Made by a program: the position numbers and the translations under genes
The notes under the pieces: model-generated
What the model was told of the DNA's origin: nothing
Databases searched by the model: none
What the model saw: the letters and a program-made list of their open reading frames with translations, nothing else
Assembly (NCBI GenBank): GCA_002402085.1
Contig: NVVB01000056.1
Span: 5,680-19,988, forward strand
Reading direction: 5' to 3'
Length of the DNA stretch: 14,309 bases
Source of the DNA: Gammaproteobacteria bacterium
GTDB lineage: Bacteria > Pseudomonadota > Gammaproteobacteria > Pseudomonadales > UBA3067
Part shown: positions 1-7,952 of the stretch, piece after piece
How positions within the stretch are numbered: the stretch's first letter is position 1
Layout: each line of letters starts with the position of its first letter

Positions 1-283
1 ATTGTTATTCAATTACAGTGTTGTATTAACGTCTTACTAGTGCTTTAGTAGGGTGGTGATGGCGCTATTAGGGCGCTGTGATTGATTTCTGTGTTTGGTA
101 ATCCCGTGCCGATTTGTTTTTATGATTTTATTTTTATAGGGCTGCGCTGGTTTTTCTGACTGGGTTCGGCACGTCTAAATTCGGCTATTTAAAATAATAA
201 TTAAGTCATTGCGCCGTACTCAAAAATAATAATAAATACCTTCATAATATTAGTGCAACTCTCTGGATTTAAAGGATTAAACC
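1..283. other. intergenic region upstream of the CoA-transferase gene
   Basis: No coding region is supported here; all three forward frames close within about 50 bases of the window start. The sequence is AT-rich towards the gene. It holds an 8-bp inverted repeat, CGTGCCGA at 105-112 and TCGGCACG at 166-173, with 53 bases between the arms. I found no convincing paired -35/-10 promoter. A Shine-Dalgarno-like AAAGGA at 271-276 serves the next gene. Confidence 0.5.
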
Positions 284-2776
284 ATGGATTCTGACGTTCG
301 TTCTGAAACTGCATTAGGGCCTTATACCATCATCGATTTAACCACCTCTGAGTCGTGGTTATGTGGCAAATGGCTGGCTGATTTAGGCGCGGATGTTATT
401 AAAATAGAACCGCCAGGCGGTGACCCTGGCCGAAACCAACCACCGTACGCCAACAATGATCCCAATGCTGAAAATAGTTTACGTTGGCAGTTTATGAATA
501 TGGGTAAACGATCCCTGGTATTGGATTTACATTCAAAACAGGACCGTAAGATCTTCTTGTTTTTAATTAGCCAAGCCGATGCCTTGATTGAGTCCTACCC
601 GAAAGGATGGTTAGAAGAACGGGGGTTGGGGGCTGAGGTGTTGCAGCAGATTAATCCAGGGTTGGTGCTGACGTCTATTTCACCATTTGGCCGCAGCGGC
701 CCTTATGCGGATTACCAAAGTACGGATTTAATCTTGTCGGCATTAAGTGGCGCGATGTATTTAAGTGGTGATGAGGATCGTGCGCCCGTACGCGTGTCGG
801 TGCCGCAGTACGATATGCATGGCGCTTCGGAAGGTTGTGTGAGTACGATTATTGGCATTCATCACAGCCAGAAAACAGGGCGGGGGCAGTGCATCGATGT
901 CTCCAGTCAGCTCGCGAGTGTCCGTTCGTTAATGAATGCCACGCAGTTTTATCACGGTGAGGAAAAGTTAGTCAGACGTCATGGCAGTGAGTTAGTCATT
1001 GGTTTGATTCGGTGGCCGTCTATTTTTAAAGCGCGAAATGGCCACGTATGCATCATGATTGCAGGAGGGAAATTAGGCGGCATTAGTTTGCAAGGGTTTA
1101 TGGATTGGGCGGCTGAGGAATTCGAAATCCCTTCCTTGATTGCCGATATAGATTGGTTAACTTATAGTTTTCGCAAGGCCACGTTGGACCCCGATCAATT
1201 GGATCAAGTGACTGCGTTGCGAGACACTTTAAGCCGTTTGTTTATCAATCACACCAAAGAAGAGTTATACCACCGAGCTGTAGAGAAGCGTATGTTGCTG
1301 GCACCGGTGAGTACCGTGGAAGATATTTGCGCGGACGTACAGCTAGCCGCACGGGAATATTTTGTAGACATTGATCAGTACGACGGCAGTTCGGTGAAGT
1401 ACCCCGGCCGTTGGGCGCAACTATCGAATACGCCGTTGTGTACGGATCAGCGAGCGCCCTTAATCGGTGAGCATAATCAAGAAATCCTGTCTGCGTTAAC
1501 GTCTGAGTTACAGCACAAAACAGTGGTGTCGGATACTCCAGTGAACACATCCACTAAAGCCAATATATTTGAGGGCTTGAAGGTTTGGGATATGTCTTGG
1601 GTGGGGGTCGGGCCGCTCACTTCACGTTATTTAGCTGATCATGGCGCTACTGTGATTCGCCTGGATTCATTAACCAGCTTGGATTTTCTACGGGCCGTGC
1701 CCCCTTATAAAGACAAGCAAAGTGGTCCCAACCGTGCGATGTTTTACAGTGATTTTAATTGCTCTAAGTTGGGCCTGGGTTTAAATATGAAAAAACCCGA
1801 GGCGCAAAGCATTGCCTATCAATTGGCTATGTGGGCTGATGTGGTGATTGAGAGCTTTACCCCAGGCAATATGGCCAAGTGGGGTATGGACTATGAGACC
1901 TTAAAGGCGGGTAATCCTGGGTTGATCATGCTATCCACTTGTATGCAGGGGCAAACTGGCCCTCGCGCGTCTTACCCTGGGTTTGGTAATTTAATGGCTG
2001 CGATGTCTGGGTATTGGCACATTACCGGTTGGCCTGATCGTGGACCGGTGCCAGTGTATGGTGCGTATACTGACTTTGTGGCACAACGGTTTACTACGTC
2101 GGCGTTAGTGGCTGCCTTGGACTCAAAGCGTCGTAGCGGTGTTGGACAATTTATTGATGTATCGCAATACGAAGCCGCACTGCAATTTTTAGGGCCTGAA
2201 ATTTTGGATTATCAGGTCAATGATAAAGTCGCCAATCGTCGCGGTAATGATTCGGACCTAATGGCGCCGCATGGCGTATATCCTTGCTCTGATGACGATA
2301 GTTGGATCGCTATTGCCGCGAAGGATGATGAACAGTGGATGCACCTAAGGCATTGTATGGGGGACCCCGACTGGAGCCAGGCACCGGAGTTAGACAGTTT
2401 TTCAGGGCGTAAAAAAAACCAATCATTAATCAATGGCAAGATAGCGGCGTGGACTCAGTTGTATACGGCTACGGCATTGGTTGAACGATTGCAGCCGCAA
2501 GTGGCCGCTGGGAAGGTGAATGACTGCAAGCAATTGAGTTGCGACCCGCAAGTGCTGTATCGGCAGTATTTCAAGGAGTTAGAGCACTCCTTAATGGGGG
2601 CCATTCCCTATAACGGTGCCCAAGCTGAATTTTCCAACGCGAATAATACGCCACGCAAAGCATCGCCGTGCATTGGTGAAGACAGTGTTGAGGTCTTGAC
2701 TCGTTATCTCAATATGACCGAGGGGGATGTGCAAGCCTTGATCGCAGACGGTGTAGTGCAAGTGCTGTTGGATTGA
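284..2776 (+). CDS. two-domain CaiB/BaiF-family CoA-transferase
   Basis: Class III CoA-transferases (formyl-CoA transferase, CaiB, BaiF, alpha-methylacyl-CoA racemase) move CoA between carboxylic acids or epimerise acyl-CoAs through an aspartyl-CoA intermediate. This 830-residue protein is about twice the usual length of roughly 400. Copy one spans about residues 10-405 and copy two about 428-815. Each opens with a family-typical start (GPYTIIDLT at 12-20, FEGLKVWDMSW at 429-439) followed by a LADLGADVIK or LADHGATVIRL strand. Each carries a TGRGQCIDVS or SGVGQFIDVS segment (residues 198-207 and 618-627). The likely nucleophilic aspartates by position are D177 (QYDMHG) and D597 (AYTDF), so both halves may be active. 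The ATG is preceded by AAAGGA seven bases upstream. The gene stands alone, about 190 bases from its neighbour, so its substrate cannot be inferred from context. The family call is firm; the reaction is unknown. Confidence 0.88.
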   Translation: MDSDVRSETALGPYTIIDLTTSESWLCGKWLADLGADVIKIEPPGGDPGRNQPPYANNDPNAENSLRWQFMNMGKRSLVLDLHSKQDRKIFLFLISQADALIESYPKGWLEERGLGAEVLQQINPGLVLTSISPFGRSGPYADYQSTDLILSALSGAMYLSGDEDRAPVRVSVPQYDMHGASEGCVSTIIGIHHSQKTGRGQCIDVSSQLASVRSLMNATQFYHGEEKLVRRHGSELVIGLIRWPSIFKARNGHVCIMIAGGKLGGISLQGFMDWAAEEFEIPSLIADIDWLTYSFRKATLDPDQLDQVTALRDTLSRLFINHTKEELYHRAVEKRMLLAPVSTVEDICADVQLAAREYFVDIDQYDGSSVKYPGRWAQLSNTPLCTDQRAPLIGEHNQEILSALTSELQHKTVVSDTPVNTSTKANIFEGLKVWDMSWVGVGPLTSRYLADHGATVIRLDSLTSLDFLRAVPPYKDKQSGPNRAMFYSDFNCSKLGLGLNMKKPEAQSIAYQLAMWADVVIESFTPGNMAKWGMDYETLKAGNPGLIMLSTCMQGQTGPRASYPGFGNLMAAMSGYWHITGWPDRGPVPVYGAYTDFVAQRFTTSALVAALDSKRRSGVGQFIDVSQYEAALQFLGPEILDYQVNDKVANRRGNDSDLMAPHGVYPCSDDDSWIAIAAKDDEQWMHLRHCMGDPDWSQAPELDSFSGRKKNQSLINGKIAAWTQLYTATALVERLQPQVAAGKVNDCKQLSCDPQVLYRQYFKELEHSLMGAIPYNGAQAEFSNANNTPRKASPCIGEDSVEVLTRYLNMTEGDVQALIADGVVQVLLD

Positions 2777-2970
2777 ATGTGCTGGGGTTGTTGTTGAGTA
2801 GTTGGGTGGTTGAACAGTTGTGTATCCGTGCAGTTGAATCGTTGCGCATAAATAGAGGAATATAACGCTAAGTAACGCAGGCTGGATAAGTAACGTGAAT
2901 AAGACGTATAGATAAGGTGGTCAGTGGTGCACTGAGAGGCTAGGCTTTAAGTTGTCGTAGGTTTTTATAA
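2777..2970. other. intergenic region with short repeats
   Basis: This spacer has no supported gene. It contains a 9-bp direct repeat, TAAGTAACG, at 2869-2877 and 2887-2895. It also has a 6-bp inverted repeat, TCAGTG/CACTGA, at 2921-2926 and 2930-2935. A TATAAC at 2861-2866 resembles a -10 box, but the nearest TTGAAT (2834-2839) lies 21 bases away, too far for a standard promoter. No intrinsic terminator is visible for the upstream gene. Confidence 0.4.
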
Positions 2971-4950
2971 GTGGCTTCCGTGATCGTATTTTCGTTAGTG
3001 ATCAGTACAGAGTTGTACCAAAAGTTTGGCAGTGATTTTCTGCAATCGCTGTCATTACAGGTCTTTTCTGTTTCGCATCCGGATCAATTAAATAACATTA
3101 CTGCGGATATTGTATTACTCGATGCAAGTCTGCTGGCTCTCGTTGACCGTAGCTATTGGAGTGATGTTAACCCTAGTTGTATTACCATTGCCTCTGGACA
3201 ATATCTTAATGCCGATTTTTGGGTGCCCGATTGTTGGGAACGATCGGCGGTGGAAAAAATCGTCAAGGTTGCACTCGATCAGATTCGCCATGGTAAACAG
3301 ATTGATTCCTTAGAAAAAGATATCGCTCTTTCTAAGAAACAATTAGAAGAAATTAATCACATCGGCATTGCCTTATCTGCGGAGAAAGATCTTCAGCGTT
3401 TGCTTGGGTTGATTCTAGAATGCGCGCGACGTTTGCTAGGCTGTGATGCGGCCAGTCTTTATTTAATTGATAAAGCGGATAATGGCGTTAAGAAACTAAT
3501 TTTTAAATTGGCTCAAAATGGTTCTGTTTCCTATGCCTTTGAAGAGCACCCGTTAAATCTGGACAAAACCTCCATTGCGGGTTACGCGGTATTAGAAGGC
3601 AAAGAACTCAATATTGCCAATGTGTACGACATCAATGATTTGTATCCGTTTCAGTACAATAAATCCTTTGATGAGGAGTTAGGGTACCGGTGTATTTCGA
3701 TGCTAACCGCGCCGATGTATAACTACCGTGGCGGGGTGGTGGGTGCGCTACAGCTGATTAATAAAAAAGCCAATCCTGACGTGCTGCTCACTTCTGCGGA
3801 ATTAGCCTTGCAGCATGTAGTGCCTTTTGCCGAAAGTGATTTACAGTTGTTACGCTATGTCGCCAGTCAGGCAGCAGTGGCGATTGATAACGCCAAGTTA
3901 ATCGATAACACCAAGAAGCTATTTGAAGGCTTTGTGAATGCTTCTGTGACAGCGATAGAGCAACGTGATCCGTCTACCAGCGGGCATTCATTTCGTGTTG
4001 CTGAATTAACTACGCAGCTTGCGGTGGCGTTAACGCGTTCAAATCGGCCGCGCTTCGAACGCATTTGCATGACCGAGAAAAAACTTACCGAGCTGCGTTA
4101 TGCGTCCTTGTTGCATGATTTTGGGAAGGTCGGGGTGAGTGAGCGAGTCTTGGTGAAAGCCAAGAAGCTAACCCCTCCACAGTTAGAAATTATCCAATAC
4201 CGCATTGCCTTGGAGAAAGAACGTACCCGGAATCTCTGGTTGCAGCGCCGTATAGATAAACTGTATGGCCTTGATGAGAGTAAAAAGGGGCTTAATTGTG
4301 ATCTTGAATTGGAGCGTGCGTTAGCGAATTTAAGCGAGATGGAAGCAATCATCGTTGCCGCTAATGAGCCGACGGTATTGCCTCAGAGCGCCACGTATGA
4401 CCTTGAGCGTGTGCTGAAGTATCCTTTCGAGACAATAAGTGGCTTTAATAGTACTTTATTGAATAAGAATGAGTTCTTGCATTTATCGGTGCGTAAGGGG
4501 AGTTTGACGGAGGATGAACGTAAAGAAATCGAGTCCCATGTCGTGCATACCTATAACTTCTTAAAGCAAATTCCGTGGACTGAGGAGTTATGCGGTATTC
4601 CGGCAATTGCTTCGGGTCATCACGAAAAGCTCAATGGCAGTGGCTACCCGTTGGGCCTTACCGCTGAGGAGATTCCTTTTGAGGCGAAGATTATGGCGGT
4701 CTGTGATATCTACGATGCATTAACCGCCTCTGATCGACCCTATAAGACTGCTGTGAGTGGCGAGAAGGCTTTGGATATCCTTCTGGAGGATGCGCGCGCA
4801 GGAAATATTGATCAGGACATTGTGGACGTATTTGTGGAGAGTAAAACTTACGACTGTCTTGGTGTCATGGATGAAGCTACATTTCGAGGTATGGGCATGG
4901 GCCGTGGCCACCTAATTAATTCCGTATATGGACTCGGTTCCCGTCATTAA
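2971..4950 (+). CDS. GAF and HD-GYP domain protein, probable cyclic-di-GMP phosphodiesterase with an interrupted catalytic domain
   Basis: HD-GYP proteins are metal-dependent phosphodiesterases, mostly degrading cyclic-di-GMP. In this 659-residue protein, residues 1-105 look like a degenerate receiver domain. DIVLLD ends at D51, but the usual acidic pair after the first strand is absent. A short coiled stretch (about 111-130) leads into a GAF domain (about 135-308). The HD-GYP domain begins near 318. H339 (GHSFR), H382-D383 with K386 (LLHDFGK), H523, H550-H551, GYP (558-560) and D579 (CDIYDA) match the family metal ligands and signature. The segment between HD383 and H523 is about 140 residues, against roughly 30 in typical members, which implies an insertion of about 110 residues (near 405-505). 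The start is GTG with only a weak GTAGG at 2957-2961; an in-frame GTG at 2980 is possible. No operon partner is evident. The domain call is strong; activity is inferred from the retained residues. Confidence 0.87.
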   Translation: MASVIVFSLVISTELYQKFGSDFLQSLSLQVFSVSHPDQLNNITADIVLLDASLLALVDRSYWSDVNPSCITIASGQYLNADFWVPDCWERSAVEKIVKVALDQIRHGKQIDSLEKDIALSKKQLEEINHIGIALSAEKDLQRLLGLILECARRLLGCDAASLYLIDKADNGVKKLIFKLAQNGSVSYAFEEHPLNLDKTSIAGYAVLEGKELNIANVYDINDLYPFQYNKSFDEELGYRCISMLTAPMYNYRGGVVGALQLINKKANPDVLLTSAELALQHVVPFAESDLQLLRYVASQAAVAIDNAKLIDNTKKLFEGFVNASVTAIEQRDPSTSGHSFRVAELTTQLAVALTRSNRPRFERICMTEKKLTELRYASLLHDFGKVGVSERVLVKAKKLTPPQLEIIQYRIALEKERTRNLWLQRRIDKLYGLDESKKGLNCDLELERALANLSEMEAIIVAANEPTVLPQSATYDLERVLKYPFETISGFNSTLLNKNEFLHLSVRKGSLTEDERKEIESHVVHTYNFLKQIPWTEELCGIPAIASGHHEKLNGSGYPLGLTAEEIPFEAKIMAVCDIYDALTASDRPYKTAVSGEKALDILLEDARAGNIDQDIVDVFVESKTYDCLGVMDEATFRGMGMGRGHLINSVYGLGSRH

Positions 4951-5240
4951 ATATACTCGCACCCTATAGATTTACGGGGCAGTTATTCTTATCTTCCTAT
5001 CATTTAATTGCCTTGGGCTGGGCTAGTGAGGGAAAGTAACTCGTACAGCGTTTTTGTTATGACGTGTGCTGTTGGGGTTGTTTTTCTTTGTGGCGTATCA
5101 AGTGGTTTAGGCAGGTCAATTATTGTGCTTGGTTGTTAGGCGTGCTGTATAAAAACAGCAGGCGAGTATTGTGTAAAAATTGAGTTTAGTTGATTCAATT
5201 AGATTGTATTTGGGGTGTGTAAAAAAATGAGTGAGAACGC
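4951..5240. other. intergenic region between the HD-GYP gene and birA
   Basis: This 290-base spacer contains no gene I can support. A small hairpin, GCTGT/ACAGC (5144-5148 and 5155-5159), has an A-rich loop but no T tract, so it is not a standard terminator. AATTGA (5178-5183) and TCAATT (5195-5200) form an inverted repeat about 40-60 bases before birA. TTGAGT at 5180-5185 could be a -35 box, but no good -10 follows at the right distance. The birA promoter presumably lies here, but I cannot place it. Confidence 0.4.
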
Positions 5241-6227
5241 GTGATTTATAAATTAATTAAAATACTTTCCGATGGACAGTTCCACTCTGGGGAAGACGTA
5301 GGCAAGCAGCTGGGGGTGACTCGCGCTGCGGTATGGAAGGCGGTACAAAAGCTGCCTGCCTTGGGTTTGCAGTACGACTCGGTGACGGGTAAAGGCTACC
5401 GGATTCCCGCTGGCGTTGATTTGTTGGATAAAGAAGCCATTGAGGCGCATCTAAGTGATGAGGCCAAGCCGCTTTTTAGTGGGCTCGAAGTATTTGACGT
5501 GTTGGGTTCGACCAATGATTTAGTTGCTGACCGTGTTAAATCGTCGGATACGTCCGGGGGGCACACTGGCTTTTTTTGCTTAGCTGAGCAACAAACAGCA
5601 GGTCGGGGTCGTCGGGGTAAAGAGTGGGTTTCTCCCTACGCTAAGAATATATACCTGTCTTTTGCGTGGCAGTTTGAGCGAGGTATTGCCGCGATAGAGG
5701 GCTTGTCTCTTGCGGTAGGGCTTGGCGTTGCCAATGCTTTAGATCAGTGTCAGGTGCCTGGGGTAGAGTTGAAGTGGCCGAATGATTTGTTAGTGTCGGG
5801 TAATAAATTAGGCGGTATTCTAATTGAAATGACGGGTGATTTAGAGGGTGCGTGTCAGGTGGTTATTGGTGTCGGGGTCAATGTCAGCATGACTGAAGCG
5901 CAAGGTCAGTCTATTGATCAAGCCTGGCAGAGTATTTCTTCGCTAAATGCGGTGGCGGCAAGTGATCGTAATAAATTGGTGGGTTCGGTGATGAGTGAGT
6001 TGTTGTTAACGTTATCGCGTTTTGAGTCCGAAGGATTCGCCGCTTATCGTGATCAATGGCAGGAAAAAGATTATTTCCTTAATAAGCCAGTCACCTTAAT
6101 GATTGCTGAAAACCCGATACAAGGAATCGCGCGAGGTATTGCTGAAAATGGCGCGCTGAGATTAGAAGTTGATGGTCAGATCAAAGAGTTTAGTGGTGGA
6201 GAAATTAGTTTGAGAGCGCGCGCATGA
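5241..6227 (+). CDS. birA: biotin--[acetyl-CoA-carboxylase] ligase, with N-terminal repressor-type HTH
   Basis: BirA makes biotinyl-AMP from biotin and ATP and attaches biotin to the carrier subunit of acetyl-CoA carboxylase. Members with an N-terminal winged helix-turn-helix also repress biotin synthesis genes. The 328 residues start with such an HTH (about 5-57; VTRAAVWKAVQKL at 26-38). The catalytic domain has the biotin/adenylate loop GRGRRG (121-126), KWPND (178-182) and GGILIEM (191-197). A small C-terminal SH3-like domain ends in SGGEISLR (318-325). The GTG start fits the family N-terminus. Its Shine-Dalgarno is poor, and a six-codon ATG...TGA reading frame at 5227-5244 overlaps it. 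The stop overlaps the coaX start as ATGA, indicating a translationally coupled pair. No biotin synthesis genes are in the window, so its operator targets are elsewhere. Confidence 0.95.
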   Translation: MIYKLIKILSDGQFHSGEDVGKQLGVTRAAVWKAVQKLPALGLQYDSVTGKGYRIPAGVDLLDKEAIEAHLSDEAKPLFSGLEVFDVLGSTNDLVADRVKSSDTSGGHTGFFCLAEQQTAGRGRRGKEWVSPYAKNIYLSFAWQFERGIAAIEGLSLAVGLGVANALDQCQVPGVELKWPNDLLVSGNKLGGILIEMTGDLEGACQVVIGVGVNVSMTEAQGQSIDQAWQSISSLNAVAASDRNKLVGSVMSELLLTLSRFESEGFAAYRDQWQEKDYFLNKPVTLMIAENPIQGIARGIAENGALRLEVDGQIKEFSGGEISLRARA

Positions 6228-6982
6228 AACTGTTAGTCGATATAGGCAATACGCGTATTAAATTTGCGTTGTGGGATAGCGGAGTTATTGGTGAGATGCA
6301 GGCGTTAGCGCATGGGGGTGATGTGCGCACTTCCTTGTTGGCTATGGCTGAGGATTTGCCGGCGGGTGTGGATCAAATCATGGTGGCTGCGGTCGCAGGT
6401 AAAAAGGTGTTGGCTGATTTGGAAGAGGCGTTGTCGTTGAGCGCGTCCGCTGAGGTATTGTTTGCTAAGACAGAGCGTGAATTCCAGGGGTTGATTAACA
6501 GCTATGAAGATCCTAGTCGAATGGGGGTCGATCGTTGGCTTGCAATGATCGGCGCTCTGGGGCGTAGCGAAAGCCCAGTTTGTGTAGTAGATTGCGGTAG
6601 CGCGATTACTATCGATGTAGTATCGCGCGACAGAATACACAAAGGCGGCTATATTGTTTCTGGATTACAGCTAGCCGAAAGAAGCCTGTTGAGCAAGACC
6701 GAAGACATTATAGTGAAGGAGACTGTTTCCTTGGGGGATGTTTCCTGGGGAACCAGTACAGAACAAGCGGTTCAAATGGGTGGCATGATGATGGTCACTG
6801 ATTTTATTCGGTCTTGTTTAGGGCGGGTCATTGAGCAGGAAGGCGGACTCTCTACGCTTGTTTTAACAGGCGGTGATGCAGAGTCAATTGGCTCCCATCT
6901 TGGGGTTGAGTTTATCTTTGCGCCCTTGCTTGTGCTTGAGGGGTTGGCGCTTAGTCAGGGTTTGTATTTGGGTAAAGTATAA
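6224..6982 (+). CDS. coaX: type III pantothenate kinase
   Basis: CoaX phosphorylates pantothenate, the first step of coenzyme A synthesis, in the cytoplasm. Type III enzymes belong to the ASKHA fold, are unrelated to E. coli CoaA, and are typically not feedback-inhibited by CoA. The 252-residue length is normal. The phosphate-binding motif DIGNT is at residues 6-10, followed by GVDRW (101-105), DCGSAIT (123-129, where DxGTA/S is usual) and GGYIVSGL (141-148). WGTSTEQAV (175-183) and LTGGDA (214-219) complete the fold. The ATG overlaps the birA stop by four bases, and birA-coaX is the usual order in Pseudomonas relatives. E. coli has coaA at the corresponding position. No Shine-Dalgarno is needed if translation is coupled to birA. 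Confidence 0.95.
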   Translation: MKLLVDIGNTRIKFALWDSGVIGEMQALAHGGDVRTSLLAMAEDLPAGVDQIMVAAVAGKKVLADLEEALSLSASAEVLFAKTEREFQGLINSYEDPSRMGVDRWLAMIGALGRSESPVCVVDCGSAITIDVVSRDRIHKGGYIVSGLQLAERSLLSKTEDIIVKETVSLGDVSWGTSTEQAVQMGGMMMVTDFIRSCLGRVIEQEGGLSTLVLTGGDAESIGSHLGVEFIFAPLLVLEGLALSQGLYLGKV

Positions 6983-7087
6983 TAGGCCGGTCAGGGCCTC
7001 CTTTATAGTCGGTAGTGTTTTAGCGTTGTTATTATTTTAAGAGTGCCTTCTGTGAGCGGTGGCTTCTCTAGGGTGGGCGAAGTACAA

Positions 7088-7792
7088 ATGCGTTGGATTT
7101 TCCTAAGTTTAATTTTTTGTAATGTGCTGTATTTTGGCTGGCAGCAATGGCTACAGTTTCAGGATGCGCCTTCGGTTCAGTATTATCAGTCAAGCGATAC
7201 CGTTCGAGGTGCACCGAAGGTGAAGCTTTTGAGTGAAAGTAAAAGACCTCTGGTAGCTTTGCCAAATCAAACTATAGTTGTAGACGTAGCGCCAAGTCGA
7301 CTTCCCCCTAAAAGCCCCGCTTTATCGCGGTCGTCGGTTTGTCAGGTGTTAGGGCCTTTCTTAGAGCGCTCGAAAGCTCAATTGCTTTACTCTGAGCTGG
7401 AGGTGGATGGGATAGTTTCAGCGCTTTTAGAGAAAGAGGTGGTGGTTGAGTCGAAATATTGGGTCTATTTACCACCCTTGAGCACCAAAGAGGGTGCTTT
7501 GAAGCAATTAAAGGGGCTTCAATCAAAAAAAATTGACAGTTTCTTAATTAGTCGAGGAGAGCTTAAAAATGGAATTTCGTTGGGCATCTTTTCCAGTGCT
7601 GATTCCGCTAATGGTTTGCTTGTTCGTCTGGAGGCCACGGGAATTGGTGCTTCAGTGAAAAAAACCGATAAGTTTGAAACTCAATTTTGGATTCGCGTTG
7701 AGGAAAATTCTTTAAGTGGAAAAGCCAAAATCCTCTATCAGGAGCGAATTGAGCAGCTCAGCGGAATAAAAGTTGCTCAATCAGCGTGTTAG
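7088..7792 (+). CDS. SPOR-domain inner-membrane protein
   Basis: SPOR domains bind denuded glycan strands of peptidoglycan and often direct proteins to the division site. I chose the ATG at 7088 (234 residues) over an in-frame GTG at 7043. From 7088 the protein begins MRWIFLSLIFCNVLYFGWQQ, one membrane anchor (about residues 3-21) as in homologues beside coaX. The extra 15 residues of the longer form look unlike any signal. A Pro/Ser-containing linker (about 25-85) follows. The SPOR-like region is near residues 122-205: YWVYLPP, then GELKNGISLGIFSS, which resembles the common G-x-x-N-x-x-S-L-G-x-F core. It lies about 100 bases after coaX. The exact function is unknown; an envelope or division role is inferred from the domain. 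Confidence 0.75.
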   Translation: MRWIFLSLIFCNVLYFGWQQWLQFQDAPSVQYYQSSDTVRGAPKVKLLSESKRPLVALPNQTIVVDVAPSRLPPKSPALSRSSVCQVLGPFLERSKAQLLYSELEVDGIVSALLEKEVVVESKYWVYLPPLSTKEGALKQLKGLQSKKIDSFLISRGELKNGISLGIFSSADSANGLLVRLEATGIGASVKKTDKFETQFWIRVEENSLSGKAKILYQERIEQLSGIKVAQSAC

Positions 7793-7816
7793 TGGATTGC
7801 ACATTGAGTTTTTTTT
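7776..7816 (+). terminator. probable intrinsic terminator after the SPOR gene
   Basis: CTCAAT (7776-7781) pairs with ATTGAG (7803-7808) and is followed directly by eight T residues (7809-7816). An inner GTG/CAC pairing may extend the stem. The hairpin overlaps the last codons and stop of the SPOR gene. It would separate that gene from the tRNA-tuf unit. The long loop makes the call moderate. Confidence 0.45.
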
Positions 7817-7843
7817 CATTAGAATGCCCTCCCTTGATTATAT
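7815..7843 (+). promoter_or_regulatory. candidate promoter of the tRNA-tuf operon
   Basis: A -10-like TTATAT at 7838-7843 lies 17 bases after a poor -35-like TTCATT at 7815-7820. It sits just past the probable terminator and about 25 bases before the first tRNA. A strong stable-RNA promoter is expected here by position. The -35 match is weak, so the exact placement is uncertain. Confidence 0.35.
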
Positions 7844-7867
7844 GCAGGTGCAATTAAGGGCATGTAA

Positions 7868-7943
7868 GCTGGCGTAGCTCAGTTGGTAGAGCAGCTGATT
7901 TGTAATCAGCCGGTCGGGGGTTCGACTCCTCTCGCCAGCTCCA
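7868..7943 (+). tRNA. tRNA-Thr, anticodon TGT
   Basis: This is a complete 76-base cloverleaf. The acceptor arm GCTGGCG pairs with CGCCAGC. The anticodon stem GCTGA/TCAGC holds loop TTTGTAA with anticodon TGT at 7901-7903, reading ACA and wobble codons. The T-loop is TTCGACTC, and the terminal CCA (7941-7943) is encoded. It is the first gene of a Thr-Tyr-Gly-Thr-tuf array, the same order as E. coli thrU-tyrU-glyT-thrT-tufB. Confidence 0.97.
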
Positions 7944-7952
7944 ATTTTTTGT

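Noticed and set aside
1245..1550. Open frame of 101 codons on the - strand inside the CoA-transferase gene
   Set aside because: It is fully covered by a well-supported gene and shows no family motif.
5059..5139. 26-codon hydrophobic frame in the spacer before birA
   Set aside because: There is no ribosome binding site and no promoter, and a run this short is expected by chance.
6984..6999. AGGCC/GGCCT hairpin after coaX as a terminator
   Set aside because: It has only five pairs and is followed by CCTTTAT rather than a T tract.
7043..7087. Upstream GTG start for the SPOR-domain protein
   Set aside because: The extra 15 residues precede a classic membrane-anchor start at the ATG at 7088 and have no support of their own.
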